In this document: positions 55,132-64,000 of the stretch, piece after piece
How positions within the stretch are numbered: position 1 is the first letter of the stretch
Layout: each line of letters begins with the position of its first letter
Source of the DNA: Sthenelais limicola
Taxonomy: Eukaryota > Annelida > Polychaeta > Phyllodocida > Sigalionidae
DNA length: 64,000 nucleotides
Assembly: GCA_942159475.1 (NCBI GenBank)
Contig: OW804097.1
Span: forward strand, 113,398,582 to 113,462,581
Direction of reading: 5' to 3'
The notes under the pieces: generated by a model
The model's input: only the letters and a program-made list of their open reading frames with translations
Databases searched by the model: none
Told to the model about the DNA's origin: nothing
Translations under genes and position numbers: made by a program

Positions 55132-57149
55132 CTAACTAACTCTAAATTTAAATTTCTCGGCGCAACATGATCCGCACATTCCATTTGTTAGTTTATCACT
55201 TGCAACCATTCTTCGACATTTACGGCATTGTTCCTGTAAAAAAGAATGTCACTGTTATTATTCCTATAAACAAATAATAATAATAATAATAATGTGTCTC
55301 ATCAGCGTTACTTATATTACTGTCTATTTATATTTTTCAGTGCCTCACCATTCGATTCTTATTGTTATCACCTCCGTCCTCCTCTTCCAAGCCCATCAAC
55401 CTCGCACTGGAAATGACATCCATATTGCAGGCTCCGTCCATTGTAAAAATGTTACTACTACTACTCGTTGACTCCATTGGCGATCGAGCGTGTGTTGTGT
55501 TAAGTGGTTGTGTTGTCATCGACTCACATTTAGTCGGGCGAAAGGACTTTCCTTGAATCTTGTTTATACCAATACATTCAAACCCACCATGTGGTAACAA
55601 ATTAGATTCTCTCAATATCTGTAATAGTGGAAAACATATATAAAGCCACCATCAGTTAAATCGTTCTGTAATTGCTTATTTCATACAACTCCTTCAATAA
55701 TAATAGTAAACTTAACCACGTACGCGATTCAATACATCCTTATTAATCTTTAACTGAGGAACTGTACCACCAATCACTATTTCCGTCTGTAATAATAATA
55801 TAAAATTTCTAAACAAACAATTGCCTTGTAAGTTTTTTATTACTTGTCTCACATTCACGCAATATCATTTTAAAACCGACAGTCTCTCTCTCTCTTTTTG
55901 TTCTTTACCTCCAATGAAATCGGCTCAACTGTCTCTACCTCTCGACTTGATAGAGTCAATGAAGACCTCGCTTCTACTTCGTTTGCCGCTTGCACTAGTA
56001 CATCCAGTGGAAACTTCGCCTCTCGATTTCTTACCGATGAACTATTAAACGCGTTAGGACTCGCACTAAAGAATAGCTCAGATTGCTCCCGCTCAGGGGA
56101 AATAGAAGTAAATTGGGAATAGGAAGGTAAGTGCGAAGGAGAAGCATTAAGCTCGGGAGCCGCTGTTGAAGACAAAGATGGATCTAATGACAGATCTGTT
56201 AAAGCGTCCTTAAATATAGGTAGCTTCCTTTGCTCGCACCCCAAACCTCTTTGCTCAGAAGTTCCAGTAACTTCGGGAACAAATCCCACTGGTGAATGTA
56301 TTAAGCGATTAGCCGCGCGCGCATAAAAGGGGTTAGATTTAGATATACTAGCGGCATTACTTTTTGGTGTAGCACTCATAAAATTATCTGTGTATGTAGG
56401 TAAACCGCATCTTTTTATTGCATTAATGTCCGCTCTTCCTTGGCTAAAACTGGCCAATTTATCCTTGCTTCTCTTTACATTGGATTTGGTTAGGTCTCCT
56501 TTCGAACTTACATTTAAAGATCGTTTCCTCCTGTAAGATAATTTGTATGCATCGTTTACATTAAGCGCTGTTTTTACTTGAAGTTGCGCGTCATTTAGTG
56601 GGGTACAATGAGTAACACCGTCAATTTTTGCATTGCTAGTGCGAACATTGGCAGTATGTAAATCTACTGACCCGCCTTGCTCTTGAACTTGACCACCTAA
56701 AACGCCTACAGGTTGAAAAGTCGCAAAGGATTGAGAAGTGTCTGCTTTAGTTAAGTCCACCAAAGGTTGGTGAGTTACAGAAGCTTGGGATAAAGTATTT
56801 GCATTAAACTGAAACGCTGCAGACGAAAGTGAGGTATTAACAGAATGTTCGGTATTATCAATTTTTCCTAGTAACTCTTCCAGTTTCCTCTTATCTTTAA
56901 TTGCCTGGCGGCGTTTCAACACCTAAATAAATAAAATATCTTCAGTGCCTTTCGCAACTAAACAGTATTAAATTTCATAGTATACAAACGCCAATAATAC
57001 AATTACAGTTACTAATTCACAAAAGCGGTAATATAATTACTACTTACTTCTACTGTTCTCTCCATTAGGGGAATTAGCTGCTCCTCTTCAATGTCCCTAG
57101 ACAAGTAAGACGCCAGTTGCGAAAAAACCTCATTCATGTGACTATCCAT
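55132..57149 (-). CDS. Polinton five-exon gene, unknown (516 aa)
   Basis: The exons are 57,149-57,048, 56,922-55,909, 55,786-55,724, 55,618-55,349 and 55,233-55,132. Each has AG/GT borders and all four introns are phase 0, giving one frame of 516 residues. Exon 1 (MDSHMNEVFSQLASYLSRDI) and the start of exon 2 (KRRQAIKDKRKLEELLGKI) look like a helical, possibly coiled-coil, region. The large exon 2 is otherwise Ser/Asn-rich and disordered, with basic patches (SYRRKRSLN, KSNVKRSKDK). Exons 3-4 look more folded (TEIVIGGTVPQLKINKDVLN, GGFECIGINK). Exon 5 ends in a cysteine cluster (CRKCRRMV, then MCGSCC) that could bind zinc. If intron 2 is retained the protein stops 12 codons later, so two forms may exist. 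I recognise no family. A regulator or structural role is open. Confidence 0.72.
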
Positions 57150-57867
57150 GCTCTTTGCTCAACAATTGCAAGTCCCAAATACATTCATAGTCACTACATT
57201 TTCTATATGTACCCCCTCGCCCCATTGATACAATGGTAGGATCATAACACCAACGTGTATTTCACAATGGTATCCTACGTAAGCTTACTGTAACCGCGCT
57301 CAACAAAAACTTTGTATCAATATTTCCCTTCCTCTTTAACTCCACCCAAAGATTCGCTAGAACATTTATTACCTCTGCCTGTGACATCGCATTCAACTGT
57401 AAATTCCTCCTCGTCCTTGTACATCAGTCTAAAAACCTACATTACTCCCACCTTCCCTTCCCGCGCTATGGTGCAATTCGCATTGAAAAAATAAGTCCAC
57501 ACATTGTATCATTACCTATTACTTAAATTACACACTAGGGCGCAGTACTATATGGTGGCATTGACTTTCCATTACAGCACTGTGTACATACAAATGTATA
57601 CAGTGCCTCTATTAATTACTATTACAACTAGTACTTAGTTATTATTAGGTTACTAATTACTATTTGGCACTAATTACTAATTAGTACTAATTACTAATTA
57701 GTACTAATTACAGTACTAATTACTAATTAGTACTAACTTTAACTGTGGCAACTATTCCCGGACATTCCAAATGGGGTAAGCGCTGCAAAGGGTCTAATAG
57801 TAAAACCATATAAGCTAAAAGGTATATGCGGGGTAATTCCCACCCTGACTACACTTCGGGCAATTCA
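57150..57867. other. Polinton right non-coding region
   Basis: It holds the presumed promoter of the five-exon gene and, at about 57,640-57,735, an AT-rich run of ATTACTAATTAGTACTAAT units that is highly self-complementary. No gene is seen. Confidence 0.5.
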
Positions 57868-58492
57868 AAGCTGTTGGGTAATTCCCATTACAAGGTGAGC
57901 AGTTGAGCAATACGTATCTGTTGAGCAACTCCTACTCTCCCTCATAAATATGGAGTCACGTGACCTCACACTCACAAAGGTCATTACGTACTTGTTGTGC
58001 AATCCCCCCTCCCCCTTGAATACAGTGTCACGTGACCTCGCACTCACAAAGGTCACGTGACCTCGCAGTAAGGTCATTGCGTACTTGTTGTGCAATCCCC
58101 CTTGGATACAGTGTCACGTGACCTCGCACTCACAAAGGTCACGTGACCTCGCAGTAAGGTCATTGCGTACTTGTTGTGCAATCCCCCTTGGATACAGCGT
58201 CACGTGACCTCGCACTCACAAAGGTCACGTGACCTCGCAGTAAGGTCATTGCGTACTTGTTGTGCAATCCCCCTTGGATACAGTGTCACGTGACCTCTAA
58301 TGAGTCAATAGACACCTGTTGAGCAATGCCAATAGTCCCTACGTAGTCTTGAGTCACTCCTATGAGTCATATAACCTTGGGAATTGCTCAATAGAGTTAA
58401 ATAGCTGTCACAAATCGCTGACAACTGTCATATTTTAAGCTGTGACAGTTGACAGCAGCTCCTCTGCACCAAGAAAGTTTAGTCCTACTACT
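57868..58492 (-). repeat. Polinton right terminal inverted repeat (625 bp)
   Basis: It is the complement of 32,767-33,305 with one extra 86-bp unit. The palindrome GTCACGTGAC occurs eight times, at 57,955, 58,027, 58,052, 58,113, 58,138, 58,199, 58,224 and 58,285. Outside the tandem part the two repeats differ at only a few bases. Confidence 0.95.
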
Positions 58493-58498
58493 AGCATA
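58493..58498 (+). repeat. Polinton target-site duplication, right
   Basis: AGCATA directly follows the element, identical to the six bases before its left end. Confidence 0.93.
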
Positions 58499-59010
58499 GT
58501 CAGTATAATCAGTGTAATAAACAATATTCATAATAATATTAATGACATTGATATTGTTAGAATATCATACATTGTCTCACAGTCATGAGAAGTCTAGACC
58601 TAATTAATATAATTCTTGGTACATTCCTGGTACAATTGTTCATGAGATATTGCTGATAGGACCTCTAGTCTGGTATGCTTCATACTGTGCCATCTAGACT
58701 GTTCCACAGGGTGGGTGCCTGGTATAGAGAAAGATTTCCTCAATTTCTAAGAACTGGGAATTAGTACTACCGGGATGGGACCTTTTGAAGGGTTTGGTAC
58801 AAGGATTGGGATTTCTTATTTTCAGACCAGCTCTCTCTTCCTCCGTCCCTCTTCCCCTCCGTTCCTCTCAGCACTTGAAAGCCTACTTCCCAAGGAAGGT
58901 GAGCGTTTAGAGGGCAGTATTAGGTAATCATTTTATATTCATAATTTACGAGTTAATAGGATGGTTAAGTGTTCGAGATCTTCAAGTCAAGACTTATCAA
59001 CAGTAATGTA
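58499..59010. other. Gene-free stretch
   Basis: No gene or repeat boundary is recognised between the Polinton and the next MITE copy. Confidence 0.45.
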
Positions 59011-59248
59011 TGGGTGAAGTCCCCCGAAAATGCACAATTCACTTTCACCAATTCCCTCAAATAACCAAAATTTCAGACAAAAATAAAGTTCAAAAGACAG
59101 TTCAACCGAACCAAACAGATTGCTAGAATCACTGCAATGCCAAATATAGTTGAGTTTATCAAGTATTGACCAAATTGCAGCCTAATTTAGCAGAATTTAC
59201 TCAAATGTATACATCTGCCAATTGTACATTTTCGGAAAATCAGACCCA
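59011..59248 (-). mobile_element. Family A copy 12
   Basis: It runs from TGGGTGAAGTCCCCCGAAAA (worn end) to TTTTCGGAAAATCAGACCCA. The body matches the other copies in reverse orientation. Confidence 0.7.
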
Positions 59249-59680
59249 CATGCCACTGAGGACGTACTATCAATCAACTATCCACAACCTCTTTTACACA
59301 CTTGAACAAATACAAAATAAACATTTTCTCAACTACTCTTGTAAAAGAAACCTCATAAAAAGAAATGCATACCCAAAAGTGGGCTTCCTGTGTCTTTTCC
59401 CGGATCGGTTCGAAAAAAAATTAGGAAAAACACTTCAGGAATCATATTGCAAGAGCTCAAAAAGTTTCCCTTTGTTTTCAATTTCATTCAATAATTATTG
59501 TTTTTTTTATTTAATTAAATTGTTTTTGAGACTTTCATTTTGACCTGGCCTCGTCTCCAAGATTCCCTTTGGTTCAGGGGAAATTTGCATCAGTACAATA
59601 TTATTTATTATCTCATTAATAGTGTGTTGAAAAATATAATGTTGGAGTTGAAGATGTGAGTAGTATGATGTCACAATATA
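59249..59680. other. Gene-free stretch
   Basis: It contains an open plus-strand frame to 59,543 with no domain, start context or splice support. I see nothing else. Confidence 0.4.
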
Positions 59681-59918
59681 TGGGACAGATTTTCAGAAAA
59701 TGTACAATTGGCAGCTGTACACATTTAGTAAATTCTGCTAAATTAGGCTGCAATTTGGCCAATACTGGGTAAATTCGAGTATATTTGGCGTTGCATTGAT
59801 TCTAGCAATCTGTTTGTTTAGGTTAAACTGTCTTTTGAACTTTATTTTCGTCTAATATTTGGGTTAATTGAGAGGATTGGTAAAACTGAATTGTACATTT
59901 TCTGAAAATCTGACCCAT
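59681..59918 (+). mobile_element. Family A copy 13
   Basis: It is complete, from TGGGACAGATTTTCAGAAAA to TTTTCTGAAAATCTGACCCA, flanked by ATAT on both sides. Confidence 0.8.
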
Positions 59919-59931
59919 ATGATGCATTACT

Positions 59932-60010
59932 GATGCATGAGTCAAAAGTCGCAAATCTAGGTCACATCAACATAATATTGATACCATCATATTTGAAAAG
60001 ATGAGATTAA
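59932..60010 (+). mobile_element. Family B left-end fragment
   Basis: The phrases ATGAGTCAAAAGTCGCAAAT and CATCATATTTGAAAAGATGA match the left part of family B. The right part has been replaced by the tandem array that follows. Confidence 0.55.
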
Positions 60011-60019
60011 TTAGTCTAT

Positions 60020-60345
60020 GAGTAATTCTTGTAGAAACATATAACAGCAGCAGAATATTGATATATTCAGTCATATAAGTCATAATATGAGTAACTCTAG
60101 TATAAACGTATAAGAGCAGCAGAATATTGATATATTCAGTCCTATAAGCCATACTATGAGTAACTCTAGTATAAACGTATAACAGCAGCAGAATATTGAT
60201 AAATTCTGTCCTTTAAGCAATACTATGAGTAACTCTTGTATGAACATATAACAGCAGCATACTATTGATAAATTCTGTCCTTTAAGCAATACTATGAGTA
60301 ACTCTTGTATAAACATATAACAGCAGTAGAATATTGAGAATGCAG
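60020..60345 (+). repeat. 69-bp tandem array, about 4.7 units
   Basis: The unit GAGTAACTCTAGTATAAACG, then TATAACAGCAGCAGAATATT, repeats with a 69-bp period and few changes. Single related units occur at about 60,425-60,505 and 31,365-31,440. Minus-strand frames through it are repeat products. Confidence 0.85.
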
Positions 60346-60533
60346 CCTTAATAAAGGGAGAAGGTACTAGCCGTGGAGACAGATAGTATGTGAGGAAAAT
60401 AGGATATTGGTTATTTATTTGAAATAGTTATGGCAAATAATATAGCATATACAGCAGGATGCTATTAAATTCAGCCCTATAATTATGCCATAACATGAGT
60501 AAATTTGTTAAGAGAGAGATCGTAACTTAATTC

Positions 60534-60883
60534 AATAGGGGAGTTGCAAGTCTCACTGCGCATGTCTATTACAGTGCATACTGGGATAGATTCAGTTCAA
60601 ATCTGACATACTAATATTTAGCAACAATTTCATTGAAATTTTCCAGAATGTTTTCAACAATATCATAGGTTGTGTAAATGATCTATACAAACCAAGTGCA
60701 TGATGGGAAAGATGAAGTCTTGTGTTATAGAGACATCTAAAACACATAGATATTGATATTGGACAACTGATAAATATTCCAAGCTAAAGATAATATGTTT
60801 TTTATAGATTTTATACTGTACCATTACTCCCATAATGCCATGCGAATCAAGATTCAAAATGGCGGCTATGCAACTCCCCTATT
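60534..60883 (+). mobile_element. Family C copy 5
   Basis: It is the best-preserved copy: CAATAGGGGAGTTGCAAGTC at the left and GGCTATGCAACTCCCCTATT at the right, about 350 bp, non-coding. Confidence 0.82.
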
Positions 60884-61063
60884 GCCTTTCTACATGTGCT
60901 CGATTTTATTCAACAAGATTCAGACTTCACTATCATGAGGCGTTTCTGGATCTGCTACTAAATAATCTCCCCATCAAAAATAAACCCAATATTGAAAGGA
61001 TCAGATATCCCATAATCCCAATCTAAAATTAGCTGCGACTCGATCTTGTAATACCCATGAATA

Positions 61064-61302
61064 TTGGGGTCGGATATTCAGAAAATGTACAATCGGCAGA
61101 TCTAGACATTTTCTAAATTTCGCTAAATTAGACTGAGAATTGGTCAATACTAGGTACATCTGAAAATATTTGATATTGCCTTGATTCAAACAAAGCATTT
61201 GGTTATGTTGAACGTAATCTTACACCTGATTTTTGTCTTAAATTTGGGTTATTTGAGAGGATTAGTGAAGACAAATTGTACATTTTCTGGCGATTTCAGC
61301 CA
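61064..61302 (+). mobile_element. Family A copy 14, right end worn
   Basis: It starts TGGGGTCGGATATTCAGAAA. It ends TGTACATTTTCTGGCGATTT, as does the decayed copy near 15.7 kb, suggesting a shared sub-family. Confidence 0.7.
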
Positions 61303-61824
61303 TTACCACTGTAGCTGTGAGACCATCCTGTCTTCGTGGTAGGTCTTGGAAAACATTCTGCACCTCCTGTGAATGGACGTTGCATTAATGCATTAGACGA
61401 ATTCCTAGATTTCCCTCCTGAAAGGAAAAGCTTTCCCCCACCATCCTTCTCCATCGTTTTCTCTCAGTCGGTTGTGTTTGAATCAGGCCTAGGACTGCTT
61501 TGAATGGCTATGAAAGCTCAATCTTAGAGCCCAATCACAGGTTTGGGTCTGCGCTTTAAATCATGGTAATTTTGTAACTAGCAGGCTTTTGTGATGCTTT
61601 CCCATCTGCCATGTATTTCTCACTAGGGATAGTTCTGACTGCATGGGACCTGCTACTAATTTGTGCAACATTAGGAAGCATTCATCGCATTTTTTCTAGT
61701 GTTTACTTCAAGATGTAATCTCACAAATAAAGTCTCACCAAATTTTCACAAATTATGACTCATAGGATCTGTATTAATCAATATTCAGCTGATGGTTAAT
61801 GTACGTAGAAGAATTTGAAGTCGA
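61303..61824. other. Gene-free stretch
   Basis: No supported feature. Confidence 0.4.
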
Positions 61825-62020
61825 ATCGTCGAGAGAAAATGGTCGTCAGTGAGCGATAATGAGTAAAGCCACCACAGGGAAGTAATTATACAAAATTTGG
61901 ACATTCATGAAGCCCTGTAGCAAAACCAATTGGCCTAAATATTCCAAAATTGAAACAAAACAGGGCAAAGAGTAGAAGATCTTTAGTTTCTGAGTCTTGT
62001 TAGCTGATAGTGCAGGTATA
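61825..62020 (+). repeat. Family E dispersed repeat, copy 4
   Basis: The phrases GAGAGAAAATGGTCGTCAGT, GAGCGATAATGAGTAAAG, CATGAAGCCCTGTAGCAAAA and TTGTTAGCTGATAGTGC match the copies at 22-23 kb. Confidence 0.55.
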
Positions 62021-62287
62021 AATTCCTTTTTTAAAATCGTTTTTATTCAGGTAATGAGCAGTCACATTTATTTAAACACAAATTATCGAGCCAGGTTGTT
62101 GCTCTCATGTTCACCGTGAAGGTGGTCTACTACTGGCCTCTGAGCCGTAGAGAAAAGGAACACTAGCTTCAGTCTTGTCCATAAGGACACATTCCTCAGC
62201 ATTCCAGTTCACCGCCTTCCTTTTCTGCCAACTTCACCATCATACACCGATCGCAGTACCATAGATCATTCCTCTTATATGTACATA

Positions 62288-62684
62288 TGTGATGTGTTAC
62301 AGGGAAATGAGTCAAAGTCGAAAAAAATGGATTTTGACATAACATCATATTTGAAAAGATAAGATCAACCTAATTCTTATGATGGTAAACATTAAGGACA
62401 TAGATTAATACATATTTCTATATTTTATGTCTGATATATAAATTCATGTTTAACAAAAGTTTGCAATATTACAGAATGAATAATAGCTAGTGAAGTAGTT
62501 AAATATACTCCATAGGATGACCTTCAAAATACAAAGATATATTCATTGCTCTCTCTTGAAATGTGGTACAAGCATTCACCCTCCAAAAATGATAACATTC
62601 CAACAATGAGACCTTGTGAATACATCACTTTGGAAAATATCATTTTTGCGACTTGTAACTCATTTTTCTGTAACACATGACAGA
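62288..62684 (+). mobile_element. Family B copy
   Basis: It is complete: ATGTGATGTGTTACAGGGAA at the left, and TTTTTGCGACTTGTAACTCA then TGTAACACATGACA at the right. Confidence 0.75.
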
Positions 62685-63472
62685 CCCTGTGCAATCTCCC
62701 TCAGGACAACACACAGAACTGATTAATGACAATATTTTATGATTAGAAATGAAATAATCCATTAATTAAATCTCATACATTGCAACACATTGTTTGACTT
62801 CATATAGCATGACTTTTTTCATCACAGAAGGACACCTCATATGTATATATGCCAATTAGTTCCAACCAGAACAAAAAACCCATTTCAAGCCGTGCTTCCA
62901 GAGCCTAAACATCTGTATGCCGTCAGAAGGCAGAATACATTACTGTCAATGCACATATATACAGTGGAGGCTTTTAGTAGAAGGCAACTGGAGAAGTAAA
63001 ACAATGGTGCAATGGTTCAATACATTCATGGGTTGGGTTGTCAGAAGATGTACACTCATTTATAGTGCGTCGCTTCTGAGATTGGGTGTTATCTTGTATA
63101 AGAGGTATAGTAGAAAAACTATTTCCAACAGTGTGCTTTCGGCACATACACTTCCGGTTCCGTAGCTAAGAAGTATGCAACATGGCGAGAAGTTACTGGC
63201 TACTTTCGTTGGAGTTAATAAATTTCTACAGAGTTTGGAATTTACATGCTCTGATTATGCTAGACAGGCTAAGGGAACTTTGGTTAATGTCCGATTAAAA
63301 CATTGATCACCATGCATGAAAGCATTAACAAAAGGAGGCGAGTGGTGCATAGGCCGGCGGAAGTGCATATATCGTTGACGCACAATGTGGTCACGCAATT
63401 TCTACCTCCTTTTGCCCCCTGGGAAGAGTCCACACCCGATCTCGGAAGGCATATGTTTTCCATTTCCACAAA
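62685..63472. other. Gene-free stretch
   Basis: Frames at 62,917-63,165 and 63,284-63,469 show no domain or splice support. Nothing else is recognised. Confidence 0.4.
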
Positions 63473-63887
63473 AATGTGATGTATTTCAAGAAAATGAGTT
63501 GCAAGACCCGAAAAATGTATTTTGAGATGCGATCAAATTTGAAACGATGAGATCAAGCAAATTCTAATGATAGTAGACAACGTAATAATCTAATATGTGT
63601 TTCTATAGTTTGATATTTTTATTTTTGAAAAAATAGTTTCCAATATTTCTTGGTGGACAATTACTAGTAAAGTAACACATTATAATTCATACGCAGGTCT
63701 AAAACACAAGGAATTATTTGATACAATACACAATATCCTGGAATTTTGTACATAACTTAATATGACTAAAAGCGCTAAGGCCCCTAAAACCCAGAAATTT
63801 CAATAATAAGACCTTTTGAAAAAACACATTGAAAAATAACATTTTTTGTGACTTGTGAAACATTTTCCTAAAACACATCACAAATGG
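63473..63887 (+). mobile_element. Family B copy
   Basis: It runs from AATGTGATGTATTTCAAGAA to GTGACTTGTGAAACATTTTC then AACACATCACAAA, about 415 bp. Confidence 0.72.
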
Positions 63888-64000
63888 TTCAACCTCTGAA
63901 GCCAACCTTTATTGTCCAAGTATGCACACTTAGGTAGCTCTTGTCAAGATGTTGCTGTGTTTTTGTATGCAGATATCTGACAATGGGAATGTGCATTAGG

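Larger units (their letters stand above)
32767..58492. mobile_element. Complete Polinton/Maverick (adintovirus-type integrated virus)
   Basis: The element is 25,726 bp long. It begins AGTAGTAGGACT and ends with the complement AGTCCTACTACT, fitting the 5'-AG...CT-3' termini known for Polintons. It is flanked by a perfect 6-bp duplication, AGCATA. It encodes the full marker set: protein-primed DNA polymerase B, retroviral-type integrase with chromodomain, FtsK/HerA-type packaging ATPase, adenovirus-type protease, and two jelly-roll capsid proteins. None has a visible stop or frameshift. At least eight further genes are present, several spliced. Intact reading frames, exact target duplication and nearly identical terminal repeats suggest recent insertion, possibly of a virus still able to form particles. 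That last point is inference. Confidence 0.97.

Noticed and set aside
59166..59543. 125-aa plus-strand frame
   Set aside because: It begins inside a family A MITE and shows no domain or splice support.
60080..60316. Minus-strand frame with repeating FIQELLIVLL peptide
   Set aside because: A 69-bp period is divisible by three, so any frame without a stop repeats; it is an array product.

Overview
The window is nuclear DNA from an animal, most likely a marine invertebrate. It is AT-rich, its genes have GT-AG introns, and it carries a SUEL-lectin/CUB/sushi receptor gene and a very high load of short inverted-repeat transposons. The species cannot be told from the sequence. All functions below are read by eye from motifs; no search was run.

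Flank 1 (1-32,766). The first 17 kb holds almost no recognisable gene, only a doubtful pair of 3' exons near 3 kb and a CpG-rich block at 6.1-6.4 kb. From 28,936 down to 17,017 on the minus strand runs the 3' part of a type I membrane receptor. Ten exons join in frame and give, in order, a SUEL (rhamnose-binding) lectin domain, a CUB domain, a sushi domain, a membrane helix and a tyrosine-bearing tail. Its 5' exons are not found. Introns and intergenic DNA are full of at least six non-autonomous repeat families (called A-F here), with several cases of one copy inserted in another.

Polinton/Maverick (adintovirus-type element), 32,767-58,492. This 25.7-kb element is complete: inverted ends start AGTAGTAGG and end CCTACTACT, and a perfect 6-bp target duplication (AGCATA) flanks it. 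The terminal repeats (539 and 625 bp) hold 86-bp tandem units with the palindrome GTCACGTGAC and differ in length by one unit. Every core gene is open. On the minus strand, tightly packed, are DNA polymerase B, a NADAR-like protein, the packaging ATPase, a BIR (IAP-like) protein, two small conserved proteins, a chromodomain integrase, the minor capsid protein, a basic core protein, the major capsid protein and the maturation protease. Many of these overlap as ATGA or TAATG.

The left third of the element is accessory. It has two plus-strand genes of unknown function, one spliced; a 2-kb non-coding tract with a tRNA-like relic and a degenerate repeat array; and two divergently arranged spliced genes for membrane glycoproteins (signal peptide, LRRNT-like cysteine domain, Ser/Thr mucin stalk, membrane helix). 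A plus-strand zinc-finger gene sits inside the large intron of the first glycoprotein gene. At the right end is a five-exon minus-strand gene with a cysteine-rich C-terminus.

Flank 2 (58,493-64,000) has no gene that can be supported and is again filled with copies of the same short repeat families.

Together the element looks like a recent, possibly functional integrated virus. It has replication (PolB), integration (INT), packaging and capsid (ATPase, protease, two capsid proteins, core protein) and a host-interaction set (two mucin-type glycoproteins, BIR, NADAR) that goes beyond the usual Polinton gene list.
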